A stretch of DNA of 30,055 nucleotides from CAZSWS01 sp964610765 (GCA_964610765.1 CAZSWS010000030.1:1-30055), one strand, 5' to 3'; positions 17,529-26,023 are shown, counted from the first letter of the stretch. The notes: generated by a model not told the origin, from the sequence alone. A program made the numbers and translations.

Positions 17529-18214
17529 TGGATAAAAACGAAAGGTTAAGACCCATTCGTGTTCAACTAAGAAGAATGATGAATGGGGTTACGTCTGCTA
17601 CCATGCGTAAAGAAGGGGCAGATTATGCGTTGAATTATGGAGTTTCTTTGCCTCAATTAAAGCAGTATGCTGAATCACTGACGAAAGATGATTTGTTAGC
17701 AGATCTTTTATGGGAACAACGTGCTCGCGAAATGAAAATTTTAGCTTGTTTGCTGCATCCGCATGAAACTTTTGACCGAAATAAAGCCGAACGTTGGTTA
17801 ACGGAATCTCCCAATACAGAGATAGCCAGAATACTGTCGGTGTCTCTATTGCAGTACATGCCTTACGCAGAAGAGCTTGCATTGCAGCTGGTTCTTAAAG
17901 AAAGAGAGAAGTCTTCTGTGATTGCTATTGTAGCTGGCTACTCGCTTTTGACGCGTTTGTGTATGCAAGGGAGTAAATTATCACACGCAGATGATTCAAT
18001 GCTTTTCGAAAGCTCAGTGGAGAAAATCAGCATGGATAATGCAGTTGTGCAAGATGCTGTAATGAGCTTTTTAAAACGTTGGTCTGCTATTTCAGAAAAA
18101 ACAGGATTGATGATTAAAGATAAAATAAACCGGAAGTTGGAAAATCTTTCTGAGCATGACATGCGGAAGATGTTGGAAGATGTTAAGGAAGAAGTGGATT
18201 TTCTTTACGGATGA
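17528..18214 (+). CDS. DNA alkylation repair protein, AlkD-like
   Basis: A 228-residue cytoplasmic protein, all-helical by appearance, that fits the AlkD-like HEAT-repeat family (PF08713), whose founding members are DNA glycosylases removing bulky or positively charged alkylated bases. Visible family features are the N-terminal MRKEGADYALNYGVSLPQL segment, the LWEQRAREMKILACLL helix pair and later repeat-like helices. It is at the short end of the family, and I cannot point to a catalytic Asp with confidence, so DNA binding without glycosylase activity is possible. It overlaps the DPP III stop by one base, an odd pairing of a secreted peptidase with a DNA repair fold. Confidence 0.75.
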   Translation: MDKNERLRPIRVQLRRMMNGVTSATMRKEGADYALNYGVSLPQLKQYAESLTKDDLLADLLWEQRAREMKILACLLHPHETFDRNKAERWLTESPNTEIARILSVSLLQYMPYAEELALQLVLKEREKSSVIAIVAGYSLLTRLCMQGSKLSHADDSMLFESSVEKISMDNAVVQDAVMSFLKRWSAISEKTGLMIKDKINRKLENLSEHDMRKMLEDVKEEVDFLYG

Positions 18215-18243
18215 TTGAATGTCAAAAAAATACGTTATTTTTG
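18215..18243 (+). promoter_or_regulatory. Promoter of the Fur-family gene
   Basis: TTG (18215-18217) and TATTTTTG (18236-18243) are 18 bases apart and match the Bacteroidetes -33/-7 pattern. The -7 box lies 23 bases before the ATG at 18267. It sits immediately after the AlkD-like stop codon. Confidence 0.55.
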
Positions 18244-18266
18244 ATATTGCTTAATGTTTAAACAGA

Positions 18267-18758
18267 ATGGGACAGCCTAAAGTAGATGAAGCGGCGCTAC
18301 AAGAAAGTTTTGCGAACTATCTTTTATTGATGGACTTACGTAAAACAAATGAGCGTTCGACTGTTTTAAGTCAAATATGTTCAATCAAAGAACATTTTGA
18401 TGTTGAAACTTTGTTTAAACGTATGGAGGATATAAAGTATCGAGTCAGCCGTTCGACCATATATAATACGATTGAATTACTGGTTAATGCAAATATCGTA
18501 GTCAGGCATCAATTTACATCTCAAATGGTGCAATATGAGTTAAAGTGTTTGTCAGACACGCATCACCACTTGATTTGTACAGTATGTGCTTCGATTAGAG
18601 AAATGAAAAATGTTAAAATCGAAAAAACATTGAGCGAAATAAAAGTACCAAAGTTTGATGTCGAACATTATTCGCTGTATATATATGGAATTTGCAGTAA
18701 GTGTAAGTATCGGATGAATCGAAAGAACCGAATGAACAAGCAAGAAAAGAAAGATTAA
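18267..18758 (+). CDS. Fur-family transcriptional regulator
   Basis: A 163-residue metal-dependent DNA-binding regulator. The N-terminal winged helix contains the recognition helix VSRSTIYNTIELL (60-72). The dimerisation domain has the HHH cluster (99-101) and two CxxC pairs, C104/C107 (CTVC) and C143/C146 (CSKC), the structural zinc site of the family. The C-terminus is a basic tail. Whether it senses iron, zinc or peroxide cannot be told from sequence; the sparse histidines argue for care in calling it Fur proper. It lies 77 bases upstream of purA on the same strand with no clear terminator, so the two could be co-transcribed. Confidence 0.88.
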   Translation: MGQPKVDEAALQESFANYLLLMDLRKTNERSTVLSQICSIKEHFDVETLFKRMEDIKYRVSRSTIYNTIELLVNANIVVRHQFTSQMVQYELKCLSDTHHHLICTVCASIREMKNVKIEKTLSEIKVPKFDVEHYSLYIYGICSKCKYRMNRKNRMNKQEKKD

Positions 18759-18835
18759 AGAAGAAATAAATTAAATACATACCAGACCTACTATTATGTA
18801 AGTGCATAAAAAAGACTGGTCTAAATTTTTTACAT

Positions 18836-20110
18836 ATGAAAGTAGATGTACTATTAGGATTACAATGGGGAGACGAAGGGAAAGGAAAAGTTGTGGATGT
18901 TTTAGCTCCCCAATACGATGTAATAGCCAGATTTCAAGGAGGTCCGAATGCAGGTCATACGCTTGAATTTAAAGGTGAGAAATATATTCTTCGCTCGATA
19001 CCTTCCGGAATATTTCAAGGAGGTAAAATTAATATTATAGGAAATGGTGTAGTGCTTGACCCTATTTTATTTAAAGAAGAGGCTGAAGGATTGGCGGCAA
19101 GTGGACATGATATAACTAAGCAGCTTTATATTTCAAAAAAAGCACATTTAATATTACCGACACATAGAATACTTGATGCTGCATACGAGGCTGCTAAAGG
19201 AAGTGAAAAGATTGGTACTACAGGAAAAGGTATAGGACCGGCCTATACAGATAAAGTAAGTAGAAATGGATTGAGGGTGGGAGATTTGCTTTCAGATTTT
19301 GAAGGCAAATATCAACGTGCTCGTGATCGCCATGAGGGTATCTTGCAATCTATGAACTATGCATACAATATCAAAGAGCTAGAGGCTAAATGGTTAGATG
19401 CTTTAGAGTTTTTGAAAAACTTTAAACTGATTGAAAGTGAGCATGTAATCAATAAATACCTGATGGAAGATAAAAAAGTCTTAGCAGAAGGTGCTCAGGG
19501 AACGCTACTGGATATTGATTTCGGTTCATATCCGTTTGTTACCTCTTCTAATACAATATCTGCAGGTTGCTGTACGGGTTTAGGAATTTCTCCACGTAAT
19601 ATAGGCGATGTGCATGGTATCTTTAAAGCGTATGCAACTCGTGTAGGCAGCGGACCTTTCCCTACTGAATTGCAAAATGAGCTGGGCGATAGGATTTGTG
19701 AACTAGGTAGAGAATTCGGTTCTGTGACCGGACGCAGAAGAAGATGCGGATGGATTGATTTAGTAGCATTACGTTATTCAATTATGCTGAATGGAGTAAA
19801 CCGTTTAATCATGATGAAAAGTGATGTATTAGATTCGTTCGAAACTATCAAAGCTTGTGTTGCCTATGAAATTCATGGAAAAGAAGTTACTGATTTCCCT
19901 TATGAAATAGATGATTCATTGAAACCTATATATGTAGAAATACCCGGATGGAAGACTGATATGACCCAAATGCAATCAGAAGATGAGTTTCCTGAAGAAT
20001 TTAATGCATACATCTCATTCCTTGAGGAGGAGTTAGGAGTGCCCATCTACATCGTATCAGTAGGTCCTGATAGAGAGCAAACTATTATTCGCTATACAGA
20101 AGAAAACTAA
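18836..20110 (+). CDS. purA: Adenylosuccinate synthetase
   Basis: The enzyme joins IMP and aspartate with GTP to form adenylosuccinate, the first committed step from IMP to AMP. The 424 residues have the P-loop-like GDEGKGK (12-18) with catalytic D13, the GPNAGHT loop with its conserved His, TTGKGIGPAY in the IMP-binding region, and VTGRRRRCGWIDL near the aspartate loop. Length and motif order are standard. The ATG at 18836 gives the usual MKVDVLLGLQWGDEGKGK start. A hairpin terminator follows at 20135-20167. No TAnnTTTG is visible in the 77 bases before it, which favours read-through from the Fur-family gene. Confidence 0.98.
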   Translation: MKVDVLLGLQWGDEGKGKVVDVLAPQYDVIARFQGGPNAGHTLEFKGEKYILRSIPSGIFQGGKINIIGNGVVLDPILFKEEAEGLAASGHDITKQLYISKKAHLILPTHRILDAAYEAAKGSEKIGTTGKGIGPAYTDKVSRNGLRVGDLLSDFEGKYQRARDRHEGILQSMNYAYNIKELEAKWLDALEFLKNFKLIESEHVINKYLMEDKKVLAEGAQGTLLDIDFGSYPFVTSSNTISAGCCTGLGISPRNIGDVHGIFKAYATRVGSGPFPTELQNELGDRICELGREFGSVTGRRRRCGWIDLVALRYSIMLNGVNRLIMMKSDVLDSFETIKACVAYEIHGKEVTDFPYEIDDSLKPIYVEIPGWKTDMTQMQSEDEFPEEFNAYISFLEEELGVPIYIVSVGPDREQTIIRYTEEN

Positions 20111-20134
20111 TTGAAAATATTTCAATATAGAACT

Positions 20135-20167
20135 ATCCCGGATAGAAAAAATCTTTCCGGGATTTTT
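20135..20167 (+). terminator. Terminator after purA
   Basis: ATCCCGGA (20135-20142) pairs with TCCGGGAT (20156-20163) around a 13-base loop, followed by a T-run. Confidence 0.88.
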
Positions 20168-20231
20168 ATGTATTTAGCCGGAATACAGATGCTCCTTGAT
20201 GAAGAAATTATATAGGTATAAGATTCTTTCT

Positions 20232-20239
20232 TAACTTTG
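20232..20239 (+). promoter_or_regulatory. -7 element of the tgt promoter
   Basis: TAACTTTG matches TAnnTTTG and lies only 16 bases before the start codon at 20256. With initiation a few bases downstream of the box, the mRNA leader would be about 10 bases. Confidence 0.55.
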
Positions 20240-20255
20240 TGCAAATTTTTTCTAC

Positions 20256-21386
20256 GTGAAATTTCAAATACAACATACAGATACAAAAACAGAAGCTCGC
20301 TCAGGAGTGATTACCACAGATCATGGAGAGATACAAACTCCTATCTTTATGCCTGTTGGTACGCAAGGAACAGTAAAAGCAGTGCATATGACTGAGCTAA
20401 CTACTGATATTCAGGCACAGATTATACTGGGAAATACCTATCACTTGTATTTAAGACCCGGTACAGATGTGTTGGAAAAAGCCGGAGGCTTGCATAAATT
20501 CAATAGCTGGGAAAAGCCTATATTGACAGATAGTGGTGGTTTCCAGGTTTTTTCATTGGCTGAGAATAGAAAGCTATATGAAGAAGGTGCTGAGTTTCGT
20601 TCACATATTGATGGTTCAAAACACTTTTTCAGTCCGGAGAAAGTGATTGATATTGAGCGCTCAATAGGAGCAGATATTATTATGGCTTTTGATGAGTGTA
20701 CGCCGGGAGATGCTGACTATGCCTATGCTAAAAACTCCTTGGAGCTTACGGAACGCTGGTTGCAACGCTGTGTAAATCGGATGAATGAAACCGAACCTAA
20801 ATATGGATATAATCAAAGCCTTTTCCCAATTGTTCAAGGCTGTGTCTATCCCGATTTGCGCACAAGGGCTGCTGAATATGTGGCATCTATTGGTGCAGAT
20901 GGCAATGCAATAGGAGGGCTTGCTGTGGGTGAGCCTACGGATAAAATGTATGAAATGATAGAGGTAGTGAATGCTATCTTGCCAAAAGACAAGCCACGTT
21001 ATTTAATGGGTGTTGGCACGCCGATAAACCTTTTGGAGGCAATAGAGCGAGGTGTGGATATGTTTGATTGTATTATGCCTACGCGAAATGGACGAAATGG
21101 ACAGTTGTTTACTAAGTATGGAACGATAAACATACGAAATCAAAAATGGGAATATGATTTTTCACCCATTGATGAAGAGGGTATTTCGTTTGTTGACAAA
21201 CAGTATAGTAAAGCTTATTTGCGCCACCTTTTTAAAGCAAATGAAATACTTGGACTGCAAATTGCATCTATCCATAATCTTTCTTTTTATCTTTGGCTCG
21301 TAAACGAAGCCCGTGAACATATCCGGTTGGGTGATTTTTCTAACTGGAAACAAACAATGGTTAAGCAATTATCGAATAGGTTATAG
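20256..21386 (+). CDS. tgt: Queuine tRNA-ribosyltransferase lacking the zinc cysteines
   Basis: The enzyme swaps guanine 34 for a queuine precursor in tRNAs with a GUN anticodon. The 376 residues form the expected barrel with LTDSGGFQVFSL holding D92 and MFDCIMPTRNGR holding D271, the two catalytic aspartates. The start is GTG at 20256, chosen because MKFQIQHTDT matches the family N-terminus and the next ATG (residue 32) would cut into the barrel. In canonical enzymes CxCxxC binds zinc; here the aligned positions are G309, S311 and D314, while H340 (IASIHN) remains. The region aligns without gaps (FSPIDEEGISFVDKQYSKAYLRHL), so this is substitution, not deletion. I recall similar sequences in other Bacteroidota. 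The stop abuts the ATG of the next gene. Confidence 0.96.
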   Translation: MKFQIQHTDTKTEARSGVITTDHGEIQTPIFMPVGTQGTVKAVHMTELTTDIQAQIILGNTYHLYLRPGTDVLEKAGGLHKFNSWEKPILTDSGGFQVFSLAENRKLYEEGAEFRSHIDGSKHFFSPEKVIDIERSIGADIIMAFDECTPGDADYAYAKNSLELTERWLQRCVNRMNETEPKYGYNQSLFPIVQGCVYPDLRTRAAEYVASIGADGNAIGGLAVGEPTDKMYEMIEVVNAILPKDKPRYLMGVGTPINLLEAIERGVDMFDCIMPTRNGRNGQLFTKYGTINIRNQKWEYDFSPIDEEGISFVDKQYSKAYLRHLFKANEILGLQIASIHNLSFYLWLVNEAREHIRLGDFSNWKQTMVKQLSNRL

Positions 21387-22478
21387 ATGAAGTTCTTGAA
21401 AGTTAAGAAATTAGATATATATATAGTGAAGCAGTTCTTAGGAACGTATGTCTTTGCTATTCTATTAATCATTTCTATTTCTGTGGTTTTCGATATTAAT
21501 GAGAAGATTGATAAGTTTCTGAAACCGGAAGTACCCCTTCAAGAAATTATATTCGATTACTACTTTAACTTTATACCTTATTTTGCTAATTTATTCAGTC
21601 CCTTATTTACGTTTATATCGGTAATCTTCTTTACATCAAAGCTGGCTGACAACTCGGAGATAATAGCAATGCTTTCAAGTGGAGTGAGTTTCCGAAGATT
21701 GATGCATCCCTATATGTTTTCTGCAGCTGTGATAGCTATACTTACATTTACACTTAATGCTTATATCATTCCTCCCGCAAATATAACACGCATTGACTTC
21801 CAGAATAAATACATTAGGAACAAGGCTAAACTGCATGATCAAAACATTCAACTGGAAGTCGCTCCCGGAGAGTTTGCTTACTTTAACACCTTTGATGCCC
21901 GCTCGAATATGGGACATCGATTCTCTTTAGAGAAGTTCGATGGAAATAAGCTGTTGGTAAGCAGACTGACGGCAAAGTCAATAAAGTATGATACGCTCTA
22001 TAACTGGACAATCATAGACTATATGGTAAGAGACTTTGATGGAATGTATGAACATATTAGTTATGGTACGCGCAAAGATACGATTTTGAATATAGCTCCT
22101 TCTGACTTTTTAATTTCTGAAAGTGATAGCGAAACCATGACCAGCCCTCAGTTGAAAAAACATATTGATCAGCAGCGTAAAAGAGGAATGGCTAAAATAG
22201 AACTTTTTGAAATTGAGTATCACAAACGAATCGCTTCTTTTATGGCTTCATTTATCCTGACCATTATCGGTGCTTCCCTCTCATCTCGTAAAATGAAAGG
22301 GGGGATGGGGATGAATATAGGTATAGGTATAGCACTTAGTTTCTCTTACATTTTGTTTACGACAATTACTTCAACTTTTGCCATAAGTGGTCTTGTTAGT
22401 CCTATGATTGCTGCGTGGATTCCCAATGTTTTATATTCATTTATTGCTATAGAATTATATAGGAGAGCACCTAGATAG
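21387..22478 (+). CDS. LptF/LptG-family lipopolysaccharide export permease
   Basis: A 363-residue inner-membrane protein of the YjgP/YjgQ (LptF/LptG) family, which extracts lipopolysaccharide from the inner membrane for transport outward, powered by LptB. It opens with the family pattern KLDIYIVKQFLGTYVFAILLI (first membrane segment), then two more hydrophobic segments by about residue 125, a periplasmic beta-rich domain (about 130-265), and three C-terminal segments after HKRIASFMASFILTIIGASL. MLSSGVSFRRLM matches the conserved cytoplasmic loop. Which of LptF or LptG it is cannot be decided alone. It starts at the base after the tgt stop codon, so it is translated from the tgt transcript. 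Confidence 0.9.
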   Translation: MKFLKVKKLDIYIVKQFLGTYVFAILLIISISVVFDINEKIDKFLKPEVPLQEIIFDYYFNFIPYFANLFSPLFTFISVIFFTSKLADNSEIIAMLSSGVSFRRLMHPYMFSAAVIAILTFTLNAYIIPPANITRIDFQNKYIRNKAKLHDQNIQLEVAPGEFAYFNTFDARSNMGHRFSLEKFDGNKLLVSRLTAKSIKYDTLYNWTIIDYMVRDFDGMYEHISYGTRKDTILNIAPSDFLISESDSETMTSPQLKKHIDQQRKRGMAKIELFEIEYHKRIASFMASFILTIIGASLSSRKMKGGMGMNIGIGIALSFSYILFTTITSTFAISGLVSPMIAAWIPNVLYSFIAIELYRRAPR

Positions 22479-22587
22479 ACTTTTTGTTTGTGCTAGAGTG
22501 ATTATAGCAATCCTATTTTGTAAATCTCACAAGATCTTTTTTTAATTAGATTAAGAAAACAAAAAGAAGAAATATGCATATTAGCTG

Positions 22588-22595
22588 TATATTTG
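22588..22595 (+). promoter_or_regulatory. -7 element upstream of the DedA gene
   Basis: TATATTTG matches TAnnTTTG and lies 22 bases before the ATG at 22618. No -33 box is evident. The gap 22479-22587 has no strong terminator for the preceding gene. Confidence 0.5.
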
Positions 22596-22617
22596 CGACT
22601 TAATAATTATACATTCA

Positions 22618-23292
22618 ATGGAATATATTCAATTTCTAATCGATTTCATTCTACATATTGATATTCACTTAGCCGCACTGGTTTCTGATTATGGCACATG
22701 GGTTTATGCAATTCTTTTCGTGATTGTTTTTTGTGAAACCGGCTTAGTGGTTACTCCGTTTTTACCAGGAGACTCGCTAATATTTGTGGCGGGTGCTTTA
22801 GCTGCACGTCCTGATAATGATTTAAATATATATCTGATGACGGCTCTCATTATTTTAGCTGCTATTATAGGAGATTCTGTGAATTTTGAAATAGGGAAGC
22901 ATTTGGGAAAACGATTGTTTAGAAATCCTGATTCAAAGGTTTTCAAACAAAGCTATTTGCAGAAAACACATGATTTTTATGCAAAATATGGAGGTGTGAC
23001 GATTGTTTTAGCGCGTTTTGTACCTATTGTACGAACCTTTGCTCCATTTGTCGCAGGGATGGGACGAATGAATTATTTATACTTCATTTCATATAATGTG
23101 TTTGGAGGAATATTCTGGGTCGCTTTATTTGCTTTTTTAGGCTATTTTGTCGGAAATATACCATGGGTGCAAGCCAACTTGAAATTTTTGGTTGTTGCTA
23201 TAATTTTAGTTTCGTTGATGCCTCCATTTATCGAGATTTACCGCAATAAAAGAAAAGCCAAGAAAGCTAAAAGTGTGAATGCTTCGGATTGA
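22618..23292 (+). CDS. DedA-family membrane protein
   Basis: A 224-residue inner-membrane protein of the DedA/VTT superfamily. Members are now linked to flipping of undecaprenyl phosphate or phospholipids and to envelope stability; which lipid this one moves is unknown. Visible family signatures are the acidic residue in FCETGLVVTPFLPGDS (re-entrant loop), the long first hydrophobic segment, YAKYGGVTIVLARFVPIVRTFAPFVAGMGRM with the two essential arginines, and two C-terminal membrane segments followed by a basic tail (RNKRKAKKAK). It ends about 100 bases before the sigma-factor gene without a clear terminator, so partial read-through into the sigma operon is possible. Confidence 0.92.
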   Translation: MEYIQFLIDFILHIDIHLAALVSDYGTWVYAILFVIVFCETGLVVTPFLPGDSLIFVAGALAARPDNDLNIYLMTALIILAAIIGDSVNFEIGKHLGKRLFRNPDSKVFKQSYLQKTHDFYAKYGGVTIVLARFVPIVRTFAPFVAGMGRMNYLYFISYNVFGGIFWVALFAFLGYFVGNIPWVQANLKFLVVAIILVSLMPPFIEIYRNKRKAKKAKSVNASD

Positions 23293-23389
23293 CGGAGTCT
23301 GTATTTATTATATAAATGCAGCGTTTTTATTAATTGATGCATCTATTTAATGAAGGAACCGGTGTGTGATCGGTTTTATGTTGAGACGA

Positions 23390-23917
23390 ATGAATGAACG
23401 ACAGCTGATAACCGGTTGTATAAAAGGGGATAGGAAGGCTCAGCGCGAATTGTATGATACATATTCGCGTAAGATGATGGGTGTTTGCTATCGTTATGTT
23501 GGTGAACAAGAGACAGCTCGCGACCTTTTGCAAGAAGGCTTTATAAAGGTCTTTGCCAATATTAATTCTTATTCCGGAAGTGGTTCGTTCGAAGGTTGGA
23601 TGAGAAAGATTTTTGTCAATAGCTCTTTGGAATACTTAAGAAAGTCGAATGTTTTGAAAGAAGCGACAGATCTGGACTCATTAGCTGAATTGGTAGAGCC
23701 GGATGCTTCTGCCATTTCTAAGATTTCTTCGAAAGAACTGATGCAGTTGGTCAATAAGCTTCCGGATGGTTTTCGGACAGTTTTTAATCTATTTGCTATT
23801 GAAGGTTATTCTCATAAAGAGATAGCCGACATGTTGAGTATTACAGAGAGTACGTCGAGGTCGCAATATACGCGGGCTAGGCAAATATTACAAAAGAAAA
23901 TTAGTACGTTGTATTAA
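23390..23917 (+). CDS. ECF sigma factor (Das-like), cognate of the downstream anti-sigma
   Basis: A sigma-70 family ECF factor of 175 residues. Region 2 spans about 9-75 (CIKGDRKAQRELYDTYSRKM, DLLQEGFIKVFANI, SFEGWMRKIFVN) and region 4 about 110-170 (LPDGFRTVFNLFAIEGYSHKEIADML, with the recognition helix STSRSQYTRAR). No regions 1 or 3 are present. Start choice: in-frame GTG at 23366 and ATG at 23378 add eight or four residues; GTG 23366 has an AAGGA eight bases upstream. I use 23390 because MNERQLITGC is where family homology begins. Two bases separate its stop from the membrane protein gene, typical of a sigma/anti-sigma pair. It resembles the ECF21 group of Bacteroidota, a group I infer from context. 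Confidence 0.88.
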   Translation: MNERQLITGCIKGDRKAQRELYDTYSRKMMGVCYRYVGEQETARDLLQEGFIKVFANINSYSGSGSFEGWMRKIFVNSSLEYLRKSNVLKEATDLDSLAELVEPDASAISKISSKELMQLVNKLPDGFRTVFNLFAIEGYSHKEIADMLSITESTSRSQYTRARQILQKKISTLY

Positions 23918-23919
23918 TT

Positions 23920-25185
23920 ATGAATAAAGATATAAGAGACGAATTTGATGAAATGTTTCGTTCAAAATTACATGATTTTGAACCGGATAATTTTGTGGAT
24001 GTCTGGGATGAGATAGAAAGTAAACTTCCTAGAGCATCTAAGGTAGCCTTATGGAGCAAAGCTCGCTATTGGGTTGCTGCTGCTATTGCATTTCTGATTA
24101 TATCTTCTGCGGGTTTTTACTTCTTTAACAAGACTGAACTAGAAAGTGATTTGGTGGCTATTAACGAGCAAGAGCATACTACTGAAAAATCCTCTTCTTC
24201 GTCACTTAAAGAACATCTTCCCGATAAACCTAAACTTGAAGAAAAAGAGAAATTGACTGCTACTGTATTGGATGATGAAACTTCCTCTAAGCAGGCTCAA
24301 GCAGAAACTCAAGTCGTTATCCCTAGTAAAGATGAATTATATGTAGCAAAAGAGCTTAGTGTGCCGGAAAAGAGCATCAAGCTACCTGTGGAAGTAAAAA
24401 GCAAGCATAATTCGTTACCTAACATATCTGCGAAAGATAGAGGAACAAATATACCGGAGAAAAAAGAAGTGATTAATGATTTAGTTGCCGATTCTAAGCC
24501 TCATACAGCCATGAAGCGTTGGGGGTTTGGAACAGGGTTTGGAGGGGTTACGGCATCTTCTTCTGGTGCAGTTTTTGGTACAGTTACCAATACTTCAAAC
24601 TTGTCAAGTAAGGCAGTTGATTTTATTAATGAGCAGATGTTGGCACCTGAAATTAAAAACGAAGTAGTTCCCGGTACTAATATTAAGCACAAGATGCCTA
24701 TATCAACAGGTCTTTCAGTCAGCTATATGTTAAATGACCGCTGGGCATTACAAAGTGGTCTAACCTATACTTACTTGCGATCAACCTGGGAAACCAATCA
24801 AGCTGTTAATGCCGAGACTGTTCAAAATCTGCATTTTATAGGATTGCCGCTCTCTTTAACATATAAAATAGCAGAATGGAATCGTTTTACTTTCTATGCC
24901 GCAGCAGGAGGTATGACAGAAGTTAATATTACGGGTTCAAATGTAACTAAATTGAAAATTGAAAACCAAAGTAAGAGAAAACTAACCGAAAGCACACGGA
25001 TGAAAGAGTGGCAATGGTCGGTAAATGGTCGGGCCGGAGTTACTTATCCGTTGTGGAAATTTATTGGTCTATATGGCGAGGTTGGTGCTGCTTATTACTT
25101 TGATAATGGAAGCAATATTGAGACAATTCGTTCAGAAAAACCATTTAATGTACATTTGCAATTAGGTATTCGCCTTGGATTCTAA
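23920..25185 (+). CDS. Dual-membrane-spanning anti-sigma factor (Dma-like) with outer-membrane barrel
   Basis: The 421 residues have an unusual layout. Residues 1-48 are cytoplasmic and acidic (FDEMFRSKLHDFEPDNFVDVWDEIESKL), like short anti-sigma domains. A single membrane helix follows (about 50-69, YWVAAAIAFLIISSAGFYFF). Then comes a Ser/Lys/Glu/Pro-rich linker of about 125 residues, long enough to cross the periplasm. The C-terminal part (about 198-421) looks like an eight-stranded outer-membrane beta barrel, with alternating strands such as ISTGLSVSYML, WALQSGLTYTYLRST and FIGLYGEVGAAYYF and a terminal Phe. This is the architecture described for Dma1 of B. thetaiotaomicron, which restrains the sigma factor Das1 and affects vesicle formation. 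Its gene is coupled to the sigma gene. Its signal is unknown. Confidence 0.85.
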   Translation: MNKDIRDEFDEMFRSKLHDFEPDNFVDVWDEIESKLPRASKVALWSKARYWVAAAIAFLIISSAGFYFFNKTELESDLVAINEQEHTTEKSSSSSLKEHLPDKPKLEEKEKLTATVLDDETSSKQAQAETQVVIPSKDELYVAKELSVPEKSIKLPVEVKSKHNSLPNISAKDRGTNIPEKKEVINDLVADSKPHTAMKRWGFGTGFGGVTASSSGAVFGTVTNTSNLSSKAVDFINEQMLAPEIKNEVVPGTNIKHKMPISTGLSVSYMLNDRWALQSGLTYTYLRSTWETNQAVNAETVQNLHFIGLPLSLTYKIAEWNRFTFYAAAGGMTEVNITGSNVTKLKIENQSKRKLTESTRMKEWQWSVNGRAGVTYPLWKFIGLYGEVGAAYYFDNGSNIETIRSEKPFNVHLQLGIRLGF

Positions 25186-25225
25186 ATAATAATATATACT
25201 TTTACTATACATTAATTCAATAACA

Positions 25226-26023
25226 ATGAAAAGAAAACTTTTTAGCTTTTTAGTAATCATCGCTTTTGCAGGTATTCTATTTACATCGTGTTTAGGTGAT
25301 GGGAATGTAAAATATACAGCAACATATTATGCTGAATTTACCAGTGATAATGAATTCTATAGACCGATGTTTAATATTGGTACGTCCACTTTTCCTTACT
25401 TTATTTATGGAAGTAATGAGGATATGACATCAACCTTACAGGAAGGAGGCTGTTATTCAATTCTTGGATACTTTGAGTCAAAACAACAAACCACAACTAA
25501 ATACACTACGGTAAGAATAGAGGAAAAACCCACATTTATACCTGGCGGAAATATAAATTCACACATGAGTCCTCAGGATACTCTAGTAGTGCTGGGAAAT
25601 GAAATTCCAATTAAAGGTGTGGGGAAAGATATAGGTGGTAATCTTAAGTTTTTGTTTAGAGGTAATCATCTAATCATAGAGCTTGCTACAGATAATCCAA
25701 AAGATGCAGATATTGAATATACTATTCAGTATTCCGAATTTAATGAGCCAATGATTGATGGTGAAAAACGTATTTATGATTTCTTTTTCCGTGCAGTGAT
25801 GATTAAGGATGGCGAAAAGCCAAAAGAAAGAGATGATAAGATGATTGCATTCAAGATATGGAACTCTATTGAAAATATCAACAGAAATGAAGAGGGTAGA
25901 GGTGCTGAAGAATTTTATATTCGTTTTAACTATGCAGGTGAGATAGATAGTGAAAAAGGGAACAAGCTAAAATGGTCAAGAACTGAACCGCAAATTTTCC
26001 CGGTTTTTAAGAAAGAGTTTTAA
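25226..26023 (+). CDS. NigD-like lipoprotein (first of two)
   Basis: A 265-residue exported lipoprotein with a signal ending at C22 (ILFTSC). The mature protein is all-beta in pattern, with an N-terminal part rich in short strands (YTATYYAEF, GCYSILGYFES) and a C-terminal sandwich with YDFFFRAVMI and EEFYIRFNYA. These strand patterns resemble NigD-like proteins of Bacteroides, but I have no exact family match in memory. It follows the Dma-like gene by 40 bases with no promoter or terminator between, so it is probably in the sigma operon and may be its effector or sensor. It is a paralogue of the next gene. Confidence 0.7.
   Translation: MKRKLFSFLVIIAFAGILFTSCLGDGNVKYTATYYAEFTSDNEFYRPMFNIGTSTFPYFIYGSNEDMTSTLQEGGCYSILGYFESKQQTTTKYTTVRIEEKPTFIPGGNINSHMSPQDTLVVLGNEIPIKGVGKDIGGNLKFLFRGNHLIIELATDNPKDADIEYTIQYSEFNEPMIDGEKRIYDFFFRAVMIKDGEKPKERDDKMIAFKIWNSIENINRNEEGRGAEEFYIRFNYAGEIDSEKGNKLKWSRTEPQIFPVFKKEF

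Noticed and set aside
18786..18822. Hairpin ACCAG / CTGGT between the Fur-family gene and purA as a riboswitch or terminator
   Set aside because: Only five pairs with a loop of more than 25 bases, and no T-run directly after the stem; too weak to call.
23293..23389. Terminator or promoter between the DedA and sigma genes
   Set aside because: Only weak pairs (ATGCA/TGCAT, ACCG/CGGT) and no TAnnTTTG are visible, so I cannot place either with confidence.
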